NCBI RefSeq assembly: GCF_008360935.1
Contig: NZ_SRXO01000014.1
Coordinates: forward strand, 62,001-126,000
Reading direction: 5' to 3'
DNA from: Siccirubricoccus phaeus
GTDB taxonomy: Bacteria > Pseudomonadota > Alphaproteobacteria > Acetobacterales > Acetobacteraceae
DNA length: 64,000 nt
The notes beneath the pieces were generated by a model, which was given only the letters and a program-made list of their open reading frames with translations, searched no databases and had not been told where the DNA came from. The position numbers were made by a program, and so were the translations under genes. Below, one piece after another: positions 25,019 through 33,862 of the stretch (the first letter of the stretch is position 1; every line of letters begins with the position of its first letter).

Positions 25019-26019
25019 CGTCCCGGTCGGTAGATGCGGTCGAACACGCCGCCATCGTTGAAATGGACGCGCTGCGCCTCCGCCCAGCCGCCGAAGGCGC
25101 CGTCGATCGTCACCAGCTCCAAAGTCGGGAAGCGCTCCGCGTTCTTCTGCAGCAGCGCCTGGTCGCGCGGGCGGTAGAAATGCTTCGCGGCGGCTTCCTG
25201 GCCGGCAGGGGCGTAGAGGCCGCGCAGATAGGCCTCCGCCAGGTCGCGGGTGCCGCGGCGGTCCACATTGCCGTCCACCACGGCGACGGAAGGTTCCGCC
25301 AGGATGGAGAGCGGCGGGTAGATAATGTCGAACTGGCCGGCGCCGAATTCCTGCAGGGCGAGATGCGCCTCGTTCTCCCAGGCCAGCAGCACGTCGCCCT
25401 GGCCGCGCTGGACGAAGGTGGTGGTGGAGCCGCGCGCGCCGGTATCCAACACCGGCACCTGGCGGAACAGCCTTGCGAGGAATTCCTCCGGGTTCTGCCC
25501 GTGCTTCTGCGCCGAGGCCCAGGCGGCGAGGTAGTTCCACCGCGCGCCGCCACTGGTCTTCGGGTTGGGGGTGATGATGGCGACGCCAGGCTTCACCAAA
25601 TCCGGCCAGTCCCGCAGCCCCTTCGGATTTCCCTTGCGGGTCAGGAAGACGATGGTGCTGGTGTAGGGCGCGCTGTTCTGCGGCAGGCGGGTGATCCAAT
25701 CCCTGGCGATCAGGCCGCGCTCGGCGATGGCATCCACGTCATAGGCCAGGGCGAGCGTCACCACATCGGCCGCCAGCCCGTCGATGACGGAGCGCGCCTG
25801 GCGCCCGGAGCCGCCATGGGAGGTGTTGATGCGCAGCGTCTGGCGGTGCTGCGCCTGCCACTCCCGGGCGAAGCCGGCATTGTAGTCGCGGTAGAATTCG
25901 CGCGTCGGGTCATAGCTGACATTCAGCAGCTCCCGCACCCCCTGGGCGCGGGCGGGCAGGGCCAGCAGGGCGGGCGCGGCGAGCATGGCGCGACGGCCGG
26001 GGCGGAAGGTGGATCGCAT
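25015..26019 (-). CDS. sbp: Periplasmic sulfate-binding protein
   Basis: The 334-residue protein has a signal sequence with an early Arg pair and cleavage near ARAQG at residue 26, and the family motifs [28 protein letters not shown] and [17 protein letters not shown], which place backbone and serine donors around the sulfate ion. It delivers sulfate to CysT-CysW-CysA. A GGAG ribosome binding site precedes the ATG at 26019. A 61-residue frame lies 48 bp upstream on the same strand. Confidence 0.93.
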   Translation of the reverse strand: MRSTFRPGRRAMLAAPALLALPARAQGVRELLNVSYDPTREFYRDYNAGFAREWQAQHRQTLRINTSHGGSGRQARSVIDGLAADVVTLALAYDVDAIAERGLIARDWITRLPQNSAPYTSTIVFLTRKGNPKGLRDWPDLVKPGVAIITPNPKTSGGARWNYLAAWASAQKHGQNPEEFLARLFRQVPVLDTGARGSTTTFVQRGQGDVLLAWENEAHLALQEFGAGQFDIIYPPLSILAEPSVAVVDGNVDRRGTRDLAEAYLRGLYAPAGQEAAAKHFYRPRDQALLQKNAERFPTLELVTIDGAFGGWAEAQRVHFNDGGVFDRIYRPGR

Positions 26020-26067
26020 CGCAGCAATCTCCGGTAGGCGTAGCGGAGGGGATAACGCGGCTGCCGC

Positions 26068-26253
26068 TCACATGGCGGCAAAGGCGGAGAGGATGGTGGC
26101 CTCGATTGTGTCCTCCGCCGGCGGCGGCAGGGTGGCCTGGAGGGTGAGGCCGAGCGCGGCGGCGGCAAGGCCGAGGCAGGTCATCGCCGCTTCCGGCGCC
26201 GCATGCAGCGCCTGGAGGGCGGCGAGGATCGGGGTGGCGAGACCAAGAAGCAT
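26068..26253 (-). CDS. Small hydrophobic protein before the sulfate operon, 61 aa
   Basis: The frame starts at ATG 26253 with an AGAGGGA ribosome binding site seven bases upstream and ends 48 bp before sbp. The product is mostly Ala and Leu with one cysteine near residue 26 and two hydrophobic segments, so it may sit in the membrane or be a short-lived leader product. I recognise no family. Coding is plausible because of the start signals and position, though chance is possible at this GC content. Confidence 0.4.
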   Translation of the reverse strand: MLLGLATPILAALQALHAAPEAAMTCLGLAAAALGLTLQATLPPPAEDTIEATILSAFAAM

Positions 26254-26364
26254 CGTCGTTTCCCTCTGAGGGTTGCATCACGGAATGGGCGCTGCCCGCT
26301 GCCCGCCATGGCTTTGCCGCGGCGGGGCTGTGGGCAGGCTGGGGAGGCCGGCGACCTCCGGCGT

Positions 26365-26438
26365 CCCCGCGAACACCGCGCAGCGGTTGCGTGGGGTTTT
26401 CCGGGCGCCCCACGACGCTGCGCAGCGGTGCCGTGGGG
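26365..26438 (-). terminator. Two tandem gene-end hairpins after ssuB (family B)
   Basis: CCCCACG...CGTGGGG at 26408-26438 ends eight bases after the ssuB stop codon; a related hairpin, CCCCGCGAAC...GTTGCGTGGGG, lies at 26365-26396. Both have the GCGCAGCGG core seen in gene-end hairpins after rho, hemJ, the ABC-2 permease and the DUF2889 gene. They probably terminate the long sulfonate operon. Confidence 0.55.
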
Positions 26439-26445
26439 ATCACGG

Positions 26446-27213
26446 TCAAGCCGCCTCGGCCAGGCCGAGCAGCGCCAGGATCTCCTCCCGCAGCGCCACC
26501 AGCCCGGCATCGTCGCGGCGGCGCGGCCGCGGCGTTTCGACGCGGATATCGGCACGGATGCGGGCCGGGCGATCGCTGAGGACGAGGACGCGGTCGGCCA
26601 GCAGCAGCGCTTCCTCCACGTCATGCGTCACCAGGAGAGCGGTGAAGCGCTCCCGCTCCCACAGCGCCACCAGCTCCCGCTGCATCGCCAGCCGGGTGAG
26701 GCTGTCGAGCTTGCCGAGCGGCTCGTCCAGCATCAGGATCTTCGGCTCGTTCACCAGCGAGCGGGCCAGCGAGGCGCGCTGCGCCATGCCGCCGGAAAGC
26801 TGGTGCGGATAGGCGCTGGCGAAGCCGGCAAGACCCACGAGGCGCAGCGCCTCCTCGATCCGCGGGCCGTCCGCCGCCAGTGTCCCGCGCGCCTCCGGGC
26901 CGAGCTGGGCATTGCCGCGCACGGTGCGCCAGGGGAACAGCGTCGGGTCCTGGAACATGATGGTGCGGCTGGGATGGGTGCCGGTGATCTCGGCGCCATC
27001 CACCAGCAACTGCCCCTCGGTCGGCGGTTCCAGCCCCGCCACCAGCCGCAGCAGGGTGGATTTGCCGCAGCCGGAAGGGCCGAGCAGGGCGACGAACTCG
27101 CCCGGCTCCGCGGTGAAGTCGATGTCCTGGAGGACGGGCAGGCTCCGCTTCTCCAGGGCGAAGGCGTGGCTGACGCCGCGCACTTCCAGCCTTGCGCCGT
27201 TCACGCCGCTCAC
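26446..27213 (-). CDS. ssuB: Sulfonate/taurine-type ABC transporter ATPase
   Basis: The 255-residue ATPase has Walker A LGPSGCGKST, the family stretch MFQDPTLFPWRTV, signature LSGGMAQRASLARSL and Walker B ILMLDEPLGKLD, matching the NrtD/SsuB/TauB group. A GTG start at 27213 overlaps the permease stop (GTGA), which I prefer to the longer frame. It is the last gene of the sulfonate operon and powers uptake through the adjacent permease. The substrate is inferred from SsuD and SfnB-like neighbours; taurine or other sulfonates are equally possible. Confidence 0.85.
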   Translation of the reverse strand: MSGVNGARLEVRGVSHAFALEKRSLPVLQDIDFTAEPGEFVALLGPSGCGKSTLLRLVAGLEPPTEGQLLVDGAEITGTHPSRTIMFQDPTLFPWRTVRGNAQLGPEARGTLAADGPRIEEALRLVGLAGFASAYPHQLSGGMAQRASLARSLVNEPKILMLDEPLGKLDSLTRLAMQRELVALWERERFTALLVTHDVEEALLLADRVLVLSDRPARIRADIRVETPRPRRRDDAGLVALREEILALLGLAEAA

Positions 27214-28208
27214 CACCGGACCAGCCCCTTCTGCCAGGAGAGCAGGCGGTCGCGCAGCCGGAACAGCAGGGTGACGGCGCCGGAGCACATGCCCGCCATG
27301 ACCAGCAGCGCGGCATACATGTTGGCGTAGGCGGCCCAGCCCTGGGCCCATTGCATGTACCAGCCGAGCCCGGCCTTCACCCCCATCATCTCGGCGACCA
27401 CGAGCACCGAGAAGGAGGCGCCGAGCCCCATGAACAGCCCGACGAAGACCGAGGGCATGGCCGCCGGCACCGCCACCTTCCGCACCAGGAACCAGGGCGA
27501 GGCGCCCATGGTGCGCGCCACGTCGTAATAGGCCTTGGAGACGGCGGAGACGCCGGACCAGGTGAGCACCGTCACCGGGAAGAAGCTGGCCAGCGCGATG
27601 AGGAAGGTGGAGGCGCCGCGGGAGGAGGCGAAGGCGAAGAAGGCGATGGGCAGCCAGGCCGTCGCCGGCAGCGGGCCGATCAGCCGCACCACCGGATGCG
27701 CCCAGTAGCCGACGATGCGCGACCAGCCCATGGCGACGCCGAAGAGGAAGCCGATGACGGCACCCAGCGCATAGCCCGGCACCACCAGCAGCAGGCTGCG
27801 CCAGACGCTCTCGCCGAGGCGCGCATAGTCGTCGGTGAAGACTTCCAGGAGCGATTGCGGCGCGGCGAAGAAGGGCCGCGGCAGCAGCTCGTATTTCGCC
27901 GTTGCCAGCTCCCAGGCCAGCAGGGCGGCGGCGAGGACGATCAGCCAGGGGCCTGCTTCGCGCAGCCGCGCCAGGCGCGGCGCCAGGCCGGAGAGAGTGC
28001 TGCCGAGGGCGGCGAGCAGGACCAGCCCGCCGAAGCCGGCGGCGAGCGTCGCCAGCTCCTGCGTGCGGCCGAGGTCGTCGGCATCCGGCAGCAGGGAGAT
28101 CGCCGCCGCGGCACCGATCCAGGCAAGGCCCGCCACCCAGCCGGAGGGCCAGAAGGCGGCGGGACGGGCGGGGGCGAGCAGCCCCGCGCCAAGGGTGGTC
28201 GCGCTCAT
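27210..28208 (-). CDS. ssuC: Sulfonate-type ABC transporter permease
   Basis: The 332-residue protein has the C-terminal binding-protein-dependent permease domain with an EAA-like loop (YYDVARTMGASPWFLVRKV near residue 218). It is about 70 residues longer than usual SsuC because of an extra N-terminal region with two further hydrophobic segments. The start overlaps the stop of the second receptor gene (ATGA). It should form the channel for the tandem receptors encoded upstream. Confidence 0.85.
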   Translation of the reverse strand: MSATTLGAGLLAPARPAAFWPSGWVAGLAWIGAAAAISLLPDADDLGRTQELATLAAGFGGLVLLAALGSTLSGLAPRLARLREAGPWLIVLAAALLAWELATAKYELLPRPFFAAPQSLLEVFTDDYARLGESVWRSLLLVVPGYALGAVIGFLFGVAMGWSRIVGYWAHPVVRLIGPLPATAWLPIAFFAFASSRGASTFLIALASFFPVTVLTWSGVSAVSKAYYDVARTMGASPWFLVRKVAVPAAMPSVFVGLFMGLGASFSVLVVAEMMGVKAGLGWYMQWAQGWAAYANMYAALLVMAGMCSGAVTLLFRLRDRLLSWQKGLVRW

Positions 28209-29299
28209 GCCGGCGCCCCGTTCAGCACATCGACATGGATGCGGGCGGCGAGCCGCGCCGGATCGGTGTTCGGCCGGATGACCTTCACGAGCTTCAGCTC
28301 CGCGATGTAGGCGGCGAGATCGGCTTCCAGATCCGCGCCCTTCGGATGGTGGTTGTGGGTGTGGCTGCGCAGCATGGCGGCCAGCACCGGCGCCGGCGCC
28401 CGCGGCGCGTATTTGGCGAAGATCTCCGCCGCCGCGTCCGGGTTGGCATGCACCCAATCCTCGGCCTCGAGGATGGCGGCGGTGATGGCGCGCGCCACCG
28501 GCCTATCCTGCCGCACCAGCTTGCCGCTGATGCCGAGGATGCAGCAGGTGCGGTGGGCATATTCGCCGGAGAGGTTGTTCGAGACCTCCACCAGCCCGTC
28601 GCGGTCCCGCAGGATGGAGGCCATCGGGTCGCCCAGGGTGAAGCCCTGGATATCGCCGCGCTTCAGCGCCTCGGAGAGCAGGTCGGCCGGGTATTGCCGC
28701 CAATTGATCTCGTTGACCGGATCGATGCCCGCCTTGGCCGCGACGATGGAGAAGAAATTCTTGTTCGGCGAGGCCATGTCCTCGGCGCCGATCGTCTTGC
28801 CGCGCAGATCGGCGATGGCGGCGACGCCGCTGCCCGGCGCGCTGAGCAACCGCATGCAGCCGCCATGCATGGCGGCCGTCACCTTCACGTCGAAGCCGGC
28901 CTCCAGCGCCTTCAGCCAGCGCAGCGCCATGCCGCCGCCGGCATCCGCCTTGCCGGTCGCCAGGGCTTCCAGCAATTGGTCGGTGGAGCCGCCCCAATTG
29001 ACGAACTCGATGTCCAGATTGTGCCGGGCATAGATGCCCTGCACCTCGGCGGAGGGCACCGCCGCGGTGCAGATGCCGTTCTGGCTCCAGGCCAGCTTCA
29101 GCTTGCGGCGCGGGCCGGGCACCGCGGCCTCCGCCAGGTCCGTGGTCGCGGTGCGGCAGATGGGCGGTGCGGCCAGCAGCTCCGCCACCGGATCCGCGGG
29201 CGCGAAGGCGCGCGGGGCCATGGCGCCGAGCGGCGCGGCCAGGCCGGCAACGCCGAGGCCGCGCAGCAGGGCACGGCGGTTGGGCAGGGGCGCGCTCAT
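28205..29299 (-). CDS. ABC transporter substrate-binding protein (SsuA/TauA-like), copy 2
   Basis: The 364-residue periplasmic receptor has a twin-arginine-like leader (NRRALLRG) and belongs to the NMT1/SsuA group. It is clearly paralogous to the gene just upstream, sharing PRRKLKL, GGSTDQLLEA, GKADAG/GKSDAG, MALRWLK and SGEYAxRxCCILG. Two adjacent cysteines near residue 245 are conserved in both copies. Overlaps of four bases on each side tie it into the operon. Two receptors for one channel suggest broadened substrate range. Confidence 0.85.
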   Translation of the reverse strand: MSAPLPNRRALLRGLGVAGLAAPLGAMAPRAFAPADPVAELLAAPPICRTATTDLAEAAVPGPRRKLKLAWSQNGICTAAVPSAEVQGIYARHNLDIEFVNWGGSTDQLLEALATGKADAGGGMALRWLKALEAGFDVKVTAAMHGGCMRLLSAPGSGVAAIADLRGKTIGAEDMASPNKNFFSIVAAKAGIDPVNEINWRQYPADLLSEALKRGDIQGFTLGDPMASILRDRDGLVEVSNNLSGEYAHRTCCILGISGKLVRQDRPVARAITAAILEAEDWVHANPDAAAEIFAKYAPRAPAPVLAAMLRSHTHNHHPKGADLEADLAAYIAELKLVKVIRPNTDPARLAARIHVDVLNGAPA

Positions 29300-30384
29300 G
29301 CCGGCGCCTCGCTCAGCACGTCGGCATAGATGCGCGCGGCCAGCCGCTGCGCATTGGTGTTCGGGCGGATCACCTTCACCAGCTTCAGCTCCTCGATATA
29401 GGCGGCAAGCTGATTGCTCAGCACCGGCCCGTGCGGATGGTCGCCATGGGTGTGGCTGCGCAGCATGGCGGCGAGCTGCGCCGCATTGGTGCCGCGGGCA
29501 TTGGTCAGGAAGATCGCCGCCGCTTCGTCCGGATTGGCGTGGACCCAGTCCTGGGTTTCCAGCAGCGCGCCGGTCACGGCGCGGGCGGCGGCGCGGTCCT
29601 CCCGCAGCAGGCTGCCGCGGATGCCGAGGATGCAGCAGGCGCGGTCCGCATATTCGCCGCTGAGGTTGTTGGCGATCTCGTGCAGATCGTCCCGCTCGCG
29701 CAGGATCCAGGCGAGCGGGTCGCCCAGGGTGATGGCCTGCACGTCCCCGCGCTTCAGCGCCTCGCCCAGCAGGTCGCCGGGGAAGACGCGGTAGGTGATG
29801 TCCTTGTCCGGATCGAGGCCGAGCTTCGCCGCGACGATGCCGAAGAAATTCTTGTCCGGCGCGCCCATATCGGTCACGCCCAGCACCTTGCCGCGCAGAT
29901 CGGCGACCGTGTTGATGCCGCTGCCCTTCTGGGAGAACAGCCGCATGCAGCCGCCATGGATGGCGGTGGAGATGCGGACGTCGAAGCCCTGCTCCAGCGG
30001 CTTCAGCCAGCGCAGCGCCATGCCGATGCCGGCATCCGACTTGCCGGTGGCGATGGCTTCCAGGAGCTGGTCGGTGGAGCCGCCGAAATTCACCAGCTCC
30101 ACGTCCAGATTGTTGCGCGCGAAGAAGCCGCGCTGCACGGCGACGATGGCGCCGACGGTGCAGATGGAATTGGCGTTGAAGCTGAGCTTCAGCTTGCGCC
30201 GTGGCCCCGGCGCGGCATAGGCGCCGCCCCCCGCCGTGGCGCCGATGCGACAGATCGAAGACGGGTCGCGCAGGATGGCGTCCAGATCCGGCGCCGCGGC
30301 GCGCGGCGCCATGGCGCCTGCCGGAATGGCGAGCGCGGCGGCGCCGGCAGCGCGCAGCAGGGCGCGGCGGTCAGGGGTGGTCAT
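29296..30384 (-). CDS. ABC transporter substrate-binding protein (SsuA/TauA-like), copy 1
   Basis: The 362-residue receptor has a twin-arginine-like leader (DRRALLRAAG) and closely resembles the downstream copy over its full length. An AGGAGAGGAG ribosome binding site supports ATG 30384 rather than the start nine codons upstream. Its gene starts 13 bp after the SsuD-like monooxygenase gene. Family knowledge makes it a receptor for a sulfonate, sulfate ester or related oxoanion; no residue pattern here names the ligand. Confidence 0.85.
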   Translation of the reverse strand: MTTPDRRALLRAAGAAALAIPAGAMAPRAAAPDLDAILRDPSSICRIGATAGGGAYAAPGPRRKLKLSFNANSICTVGAIVAVQRGFFARNNLDVELVNFGGSTDQLLEAIATGKSDAGIGMALRWLKPLEQGFDVRISTAIHGGCMRLFSQKGSGINTVADLRGKVLGVTDMGAPDKNFFGIVAAKLGLDPDKDITYRVFPGDLLGEALKRGDVQAITLGDPLAWILRERDDLHEIANNLSGEYADRACCILGIRGSLLREDRAAARAVTGALLETQDWVHANPDEAAAIFLTNARGTNAAQLAAMLRSHTHGDHPHGPVLSNQLAAYIEELKLVKVIRPNTNAQRLAARIYADVLSEAPA

Positions 30385-30397
30385 GGTTCTCCTCTCC

Positions 30398-31501
30398 TCA
30401 CTCGGCGGCAACGGGGACGGCGCCGCGCGCGGCGATGGCGGCGCGGGTCGCCGGCAGCAGCTCGGCGCCGTATTGCGCGGCGTCCTCCAGCGGGTCGAAG
30501 CCGCGGATCAGGAAGGTGTCGATGCCGAGGGCGTGGTAGTCGGCCAGGCTCTCCGCCACCTGCTCCGGCGTGCCGACCAGAGCGGTGGTGTTGGCGCCGG
30601 CGCCGACCGCCGCCGCCACCTCCGTCCACAGCCGCGTGTCGCGCACCGGGCCGGCGGCCGCCGCTTCCAACAGACGCTTGCTGCCGATGCTCTCCGGCTT
30701 CGGCCCGCCGCTGCCCACCGCATCGGCGCGCAGCGTGCGGATGCGCTCGATGATGCGATTGGCGCGGGCCCAGGCATCCGCCTCGCTCCCCGCCAGCACC
30801 GGGCGGAAGGACATGCTGAAGCGGATGGCGGCCGGGTCCCGCCCTGCCTTCGCCACGCTGGCCTTCACCCGCGCGATGGTCTCCCGCGCCTGGTCCAGCG
30901 TCTCGCCCCAGAAGGCATAGACATCGGCGATGCGGCCGGCGATCTCGATGGCGATGTCGGAGGAGCCGCCGAAGAAGACCGGGATATGCGGCTTCTGCAC
31001 CGGCTTCACCTCGGCGAAGCCGCCCTCGAAGCGGTAATGCTCGCCGTGGTGGTCGAAGGGCTTGTCGCTGGTCCAGAGGCGCTTCAGCAGCGTGACGTAT
31101 TCCTCGGACCGGGCGTAGCGGTCGGCATGGTCCAGGTAGTCGCCATCCTTGCGCTGCTCCGTGCTGCTGCCGCCGCTGATGATGTGCACGGCAGCGCGGC
31201 CGCCGGTGAGCTGGTCGAAGGTGGCGAATTGCCGGGCCGCCAGGGTCGGCGCGATGAAGCCCGGGCGGTGCGCCACCATGAAGCCGATGCGCGTCGCGGC
31301 GGCGGCGGCGTGCTGCGCCACCAGCAGCGCGTCCGGGCTGGTGCTGCCCCAGGCGACGAGGATGCGGTCGAAGCCCGCCTGCTCATGCGCCAGGGCGAAG
31401 CGCTGGATGTAGCCGGGGTCCACCACCGGGCCCTGGGGCGGATGGATCTCGGATTGCGCGCGATGCGCGATCATGCCGATGAAGGTCAGCGGGTGCGGCA
31501 T
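30398..31501 (-). CDS. ssuD: SsuD-like FMNH2-dependent monooxygenase
   Basis: The 367-residue protein is a bacterial-luciferase-fold (LLM) enzyme most like alkanesulfonate monooxygenase, which splits sulfonates to sulfite and aldehyde using reduced flavin. Supporting features are the RIGFMVAHRPGF stretch near residue 71, the HIISGGSSTEQRKDGDYLDH segment near residue 104 and VFFGGSSDIA near residue 175. A GGAG ribosome binding site precedes ATG 31501. No flavin reductase (ssuE) is visible in the window, so reduced FMN must come from elsewhere. Location in the sulfur operon supports the assignment. Confidence 0.87.
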   Translation of the reverse strand: MPHPLTFIGMIAHRAQSEIHPPQGPVVDPGYIQRFALAHEQAGFDRILVAWGSTSPDALLVAQHAAAAATRIGFMVAHRPGFIAPTLAARQFATFDQLTGGRAAVHIISGGSSTEQRKDGDYLDHADRYARSEEYVTLLKRLWTSDKPFDHHGEHYRFEGGFAEVKPVQKPHIPVFFGGSSDIAIEIAGRIADVYAFWGETLDQARETIARVKASVAKAGRDPAAIRFSMSFRPVLAGSEADAWARANRIIERIRTLRADAVGSGGPKPESIGSKRLLEAAAAGPVRDTRLWTEVAAAVGAGANTTALVGTPEQVAESLADYHALGIDTFLIRGFDPLEDAAQYGAELLPATRAAIAARGAVPVAAE

Positions 31502-31544
31502 GGGGCTCTCCTTTGGCGTTGGGCCGGCCGGGCGACGGACGGCG

Positions 31545-32516
31545 TCAGGCGATGTTCAGGCGGCGCAGCGCGGCGCCGATGGCGGCATGGTCGGAAGCGG
31601 TGCGGCGGCCCAGCTCCCCGGGCGAGACGGGCTCCGGCTTCAGGCCGAAGCGACGCAGCGCGGCGTCCACCTCCGGCTCCGCCAGCGCCGCGTTGAATTC
31701 CCGGTTCAGCCGGGCGATCACCGGCGCCGGCGTGCCGCGCGGGGCGAACAGGCCGAACCAGCCGCTGCCCGGCCAGTCGCGGCCGATGCCGAGCTCGGCC
31801 AGGGTCGGCAGCTCGGCGAAAGCCGCCCAGCGGTCGGCGCCGATGGTGGCGAGGCCGCGCAGCCTGCCCTCCGCCACATGCGGCGCGGCAATCGGGTCGA
31901 TGGTCAGGTGGCAATCGCCGGCGACGACGCTGGTCGCCGCGGCGGCGCTGCCGGGGAAGGGCACGTGCACCGCCTCGATCCCCACCGCCTCCGCCAGCAG
32001 CGCGCCGCGCAGATGGCCGGCGGAGCCGATGCCGGCGGAGGCATAGTTCAGGAAGCCCGGCCGGCGCCTCGCCAGCGCCACCAGCTCGGCGAGGCTCGCC
32101 ACCCCGAGCTTCGGATTCACCGCGACGATGCTGTAGGCCTCGCCCGCCAGCGCCACCGGCAGCAGGTCCCGCAGCGGGTCATACCCGACCGCCGAGAGAT
32201 GCGGCGCGATGGTCAGGTTGCCGGCGGAGGCGTTCAGCAGGGTGTGGCCATCCGGCTTCGCCTCCGCCACCAGCCGCGCCCCGACCGCGCCGCCGGCGCC
32301 CGCCTTGTTCTCCACGACGACGGGCACGCCGAGCCGCGGCGAGAGCGCGCGGGACATGGTGCGGGAGACGTTGTCGTTGGTGGCACCCGGCGGGAAGGGG
32401 CAGAGATAGCGGATCGGGCGCTCGGGGAATTCGCCATGCGCATGCCCCTGGGCATGCGCCCCGGCGAGGACAGGCGTAGCCAGCGCGGCGCCGAGCAGCA
32501 GGCGGCGACGGATCAT
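31545..32516 (-). CDS. Bug/TctC-family solute receptor within the sulfur operon
   Basis: The 323-residue protein has an Arg-rich signal peptide cleaved near AHAQG at about residue 23 and the Bug-family body: FPERPIRYLCPFPPGATND, VVVENKAGAGG and the late GxxRDWPGSGWFGLFAPRGTP. These periplasmic proteins feed tripartite tricarboxylate transporters or act in signalling; no TctA or TctB gene is near, as is usual for Bug orphans. Placement between an SfnB-like enzyme and SsuD suggests an organosulfur ligand. The start overlaps the stop of the 35-residue peptide gene. Confidence 0.85.
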   Translation of the reverse strand: MIRRRLLLGAALATPVLAGAHAQGHAHGEFPERPIRYLCPFPPGATNDNVSRTMSRALSPRLGVPVVVENKAGAGGAVGARLVAEAKPDGHTLLNASAGNLTIAPHLSAVGYDPLRDLLPVALAGEAYSIVAVNPKLGVASLAELVALARRRPGFLNYASAGIGSAGHLRGALLAEAVGIEAVHVPFPGSAAAATSVVAGDCHLTIDPIAAPHVAEGRLRGLATIGADRWAAFAELPTLAELGIGRDWPGSGWFGLFAPRGTPAPVIARLNREFNAALAEPEVDAALRRFGLKPEPVSPGELGRRTASDHAAIGAALRRLNIA

Positions 32517-32620
32517 TTCAGCAACTCCAGCAGCAGGACAGGGCGGGCGAGCCCGCTGGCGATGAGGGCGGTGCCAAGGCCGCCGAGCAGCAGGGCGAAG
32601 CGGAAGGCGAGACCGGTCAT
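32513..32620 (-). CDS. 35-residue single-helix membrane peptide
   Basis: The frame runs from ATG 32620 to a stop at 32513, overlapping the acyl-CoA dehydrogenase stop and the Bug receptor start by four bases each (ATGA at both ends). The product has one hydrophobic helix over nearly its whole length with two arginines. Such tight coupling on both sides in the middle of an operon argues that it is translated. The function is unknown; it may be a small subunit or stabiliser of a membrane complex. Confidence 0.5.
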   Translation of the reverse strand: MTGLAFRFALLLGGLGTALIASGLARPVLLLELLK

Positions 32621-33765
32621 GGCACGGCCTCCGCCAGGGCGGCGCGGCCGGCGGCGAGGTGCGCGGCATCCGCGGTCGGCGCATGCACCCGGCCGCATTG
32701 CACGTCGCGCCAATGCCGCTCCAGCGGGAAGGCGCGGTCATGCGCGTGGTTGCCGGCGAGGAGCGTCGCCGCCTCCACCGCGCGCACCGCGTTCTCCACC
32801 AGCACCGCCTTCAGCACGCCGGCCTCTGCCGCGGGCGGCGGTGCGCCGGCATCGGTCGCCAGCGCCACCGCCTCCGCGATGCGGGCATTGGCGGCGAGCA
32901 GCGCCTCGATGCCGCCGACAGCCTCCTGCACCCGCGGCAAGGTCGCCAGCGGGGCGCCGAGGCTGCCCGGTACCCTTGTGCGGAGGAAGGAGACGATCCA
33001 GTCCCGCGCCGCACGCGCCACGCCGGTATAGACCGCCGGGACCAGCACCGCGTTCCACACCGCCTGCAGCGGGTCCAGCACCGGGCCGCCGGGCGGGGCC
33101 AGGCCGATGGCGTGGTCCTCCGGGATCTCCACCTCTTCCAGCACCAGATCGTGGCTGCCGGAGCCGCGCAGGCCGAGATGGTTCCAGGTCTCCACCACCC
33201 GCAGCCCGGGCGCGCCGGCCGGCACCAGGAAGATGCCGACCCGCGGTTCCGGCTCCGCGGTGCGGCCGAACACCTCCAGCCAGCGCAGCGCGCCGATGCC
33301 GGTGGCGTAGCGCTTGCGGCCGGAGATCACCCAGCCGGTGGCGGAGCGCCGCGCCGTGGTGGCCGGCAGCCCGCCGCGGGTCGGGGAGCCGAGCTCGGGC
33401 TCCACCCGCAGGGCGTTGATCAGCGCCCCCTCCTCCACCGCCTCGCGCCCGACCAGGCGCTGCAGATGCTCCGGCCAGGCCGGGCTGCGGGCCAGGGCGG
33501 CCTGCTTCAGGTACTGCATGGCCAGGATCAGCGCCGTCGCCGGGCAGGCGGCGCCGACCCGGGCGATGACCTGGCCGGCCAAGCGCAGCCCCGCCCCGCC
33601 GCCGCCGAGCGCCGCCGGCACGGTCAGCGCCGCCAGCCCGGCCTGATGCAGCAGGGCCAGCGAATTGCGCGGCACCGTTCCCTCCCGGTCATGCCGGGGG
33701 GCGGCGGCGGCGATGGCGGGCAGCACGCCGGGCAGGCCGGCGAGCGGGTCGCGATCGGCGGTCAT
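32617..33765 (-). CDS. SfnB/DszC-like acyl-CoA dehydrogenase family flavoprotein
   Basis: The 382-residue protein has the acyl-CoA dehydrogenase domains: an N-terminal helical domain (VPRNSLALLHQAGLAALTVP), a middle beta domain with WVISGRKRYATG and a C-terminal helical domain with HWRDVQCGRVHAP. This C-terminal pattern marks the monooxygenase-like subgroup containing SfnB and DszC, which act on dimethyl sulfone or dibenzothiophene with reduced flavin. Placement in a sulfur operon agrees. The start at 33765 overlaps the stop of a 31-residue frame. Confidence 0.83.
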   Translation of the reverse strand: MTADRDPLAGLPGVLPAIAAAAPRHDREGTVPRNSLALLHQAGLAALTVPAALGGGGAGLRLAGQVIARVGAACPATALILAMQYLKQAALARSPAWPEHLQRLVGREAVEEGALINALRVEPELGSPTRGGLPATTARRSATGWVISGRKRYATGIGALRWLEVFGRTAEPEPRVGIFLVPAGAPGLRVVETWNHLGLRGSGSHDLVLEEVEIPEDHAIGLAPPGGPVLDPLQAVWNAVLVPAVYTGVARAARDWIVSFLRTRVPGSLGAPLATLPRVQEAVGGIEALLAANARIAEAVALATDAGAPPPAAEAGVLKAVLVENAVRAVEAATLLAGNHAHDRAFPLERHWRDVQCGRVHAPTADAAHLAAGRAALAEAVP

Positions 33766-33857
33766 GCGCCCTCCGCCGCCGCAGCGCGGCCGGCGAGCGG
33801 CAGCCCGGACGCCGCGCCCGGCAGGGCGCGGCGAGGCACGGCAAGGCGCAGCTTCAT
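33762..33857 (-). CDS. Possible 31-residue peptide before the SfnB-like gene
   Basis: A short frame from ATG 33857 ends in an ATGA overlap with the acyl-CoA dehydrogenase start. It begins five bases after the stop of the 78-residue gene. The product is basic and Ala-rich. No ribosome binding site is clear. The overlap suggests it may couple translation between neighbours rather than make a stable protein. Confidence 0.3.
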   Translation of the reverse strand: MKLRLAVPRRALPGAASGLPLAGRAAAAEGA

Positions 33858-33862
33858 CGCCG

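Noticed and set aside
25923-26168. A Cys-containing frame across the start of sbp, which could look like a sulfur leader peptide
   Set aside because: It overlaps the sbp signal-peptide coding region in another frame and its cysteines come from that antiphase reading.
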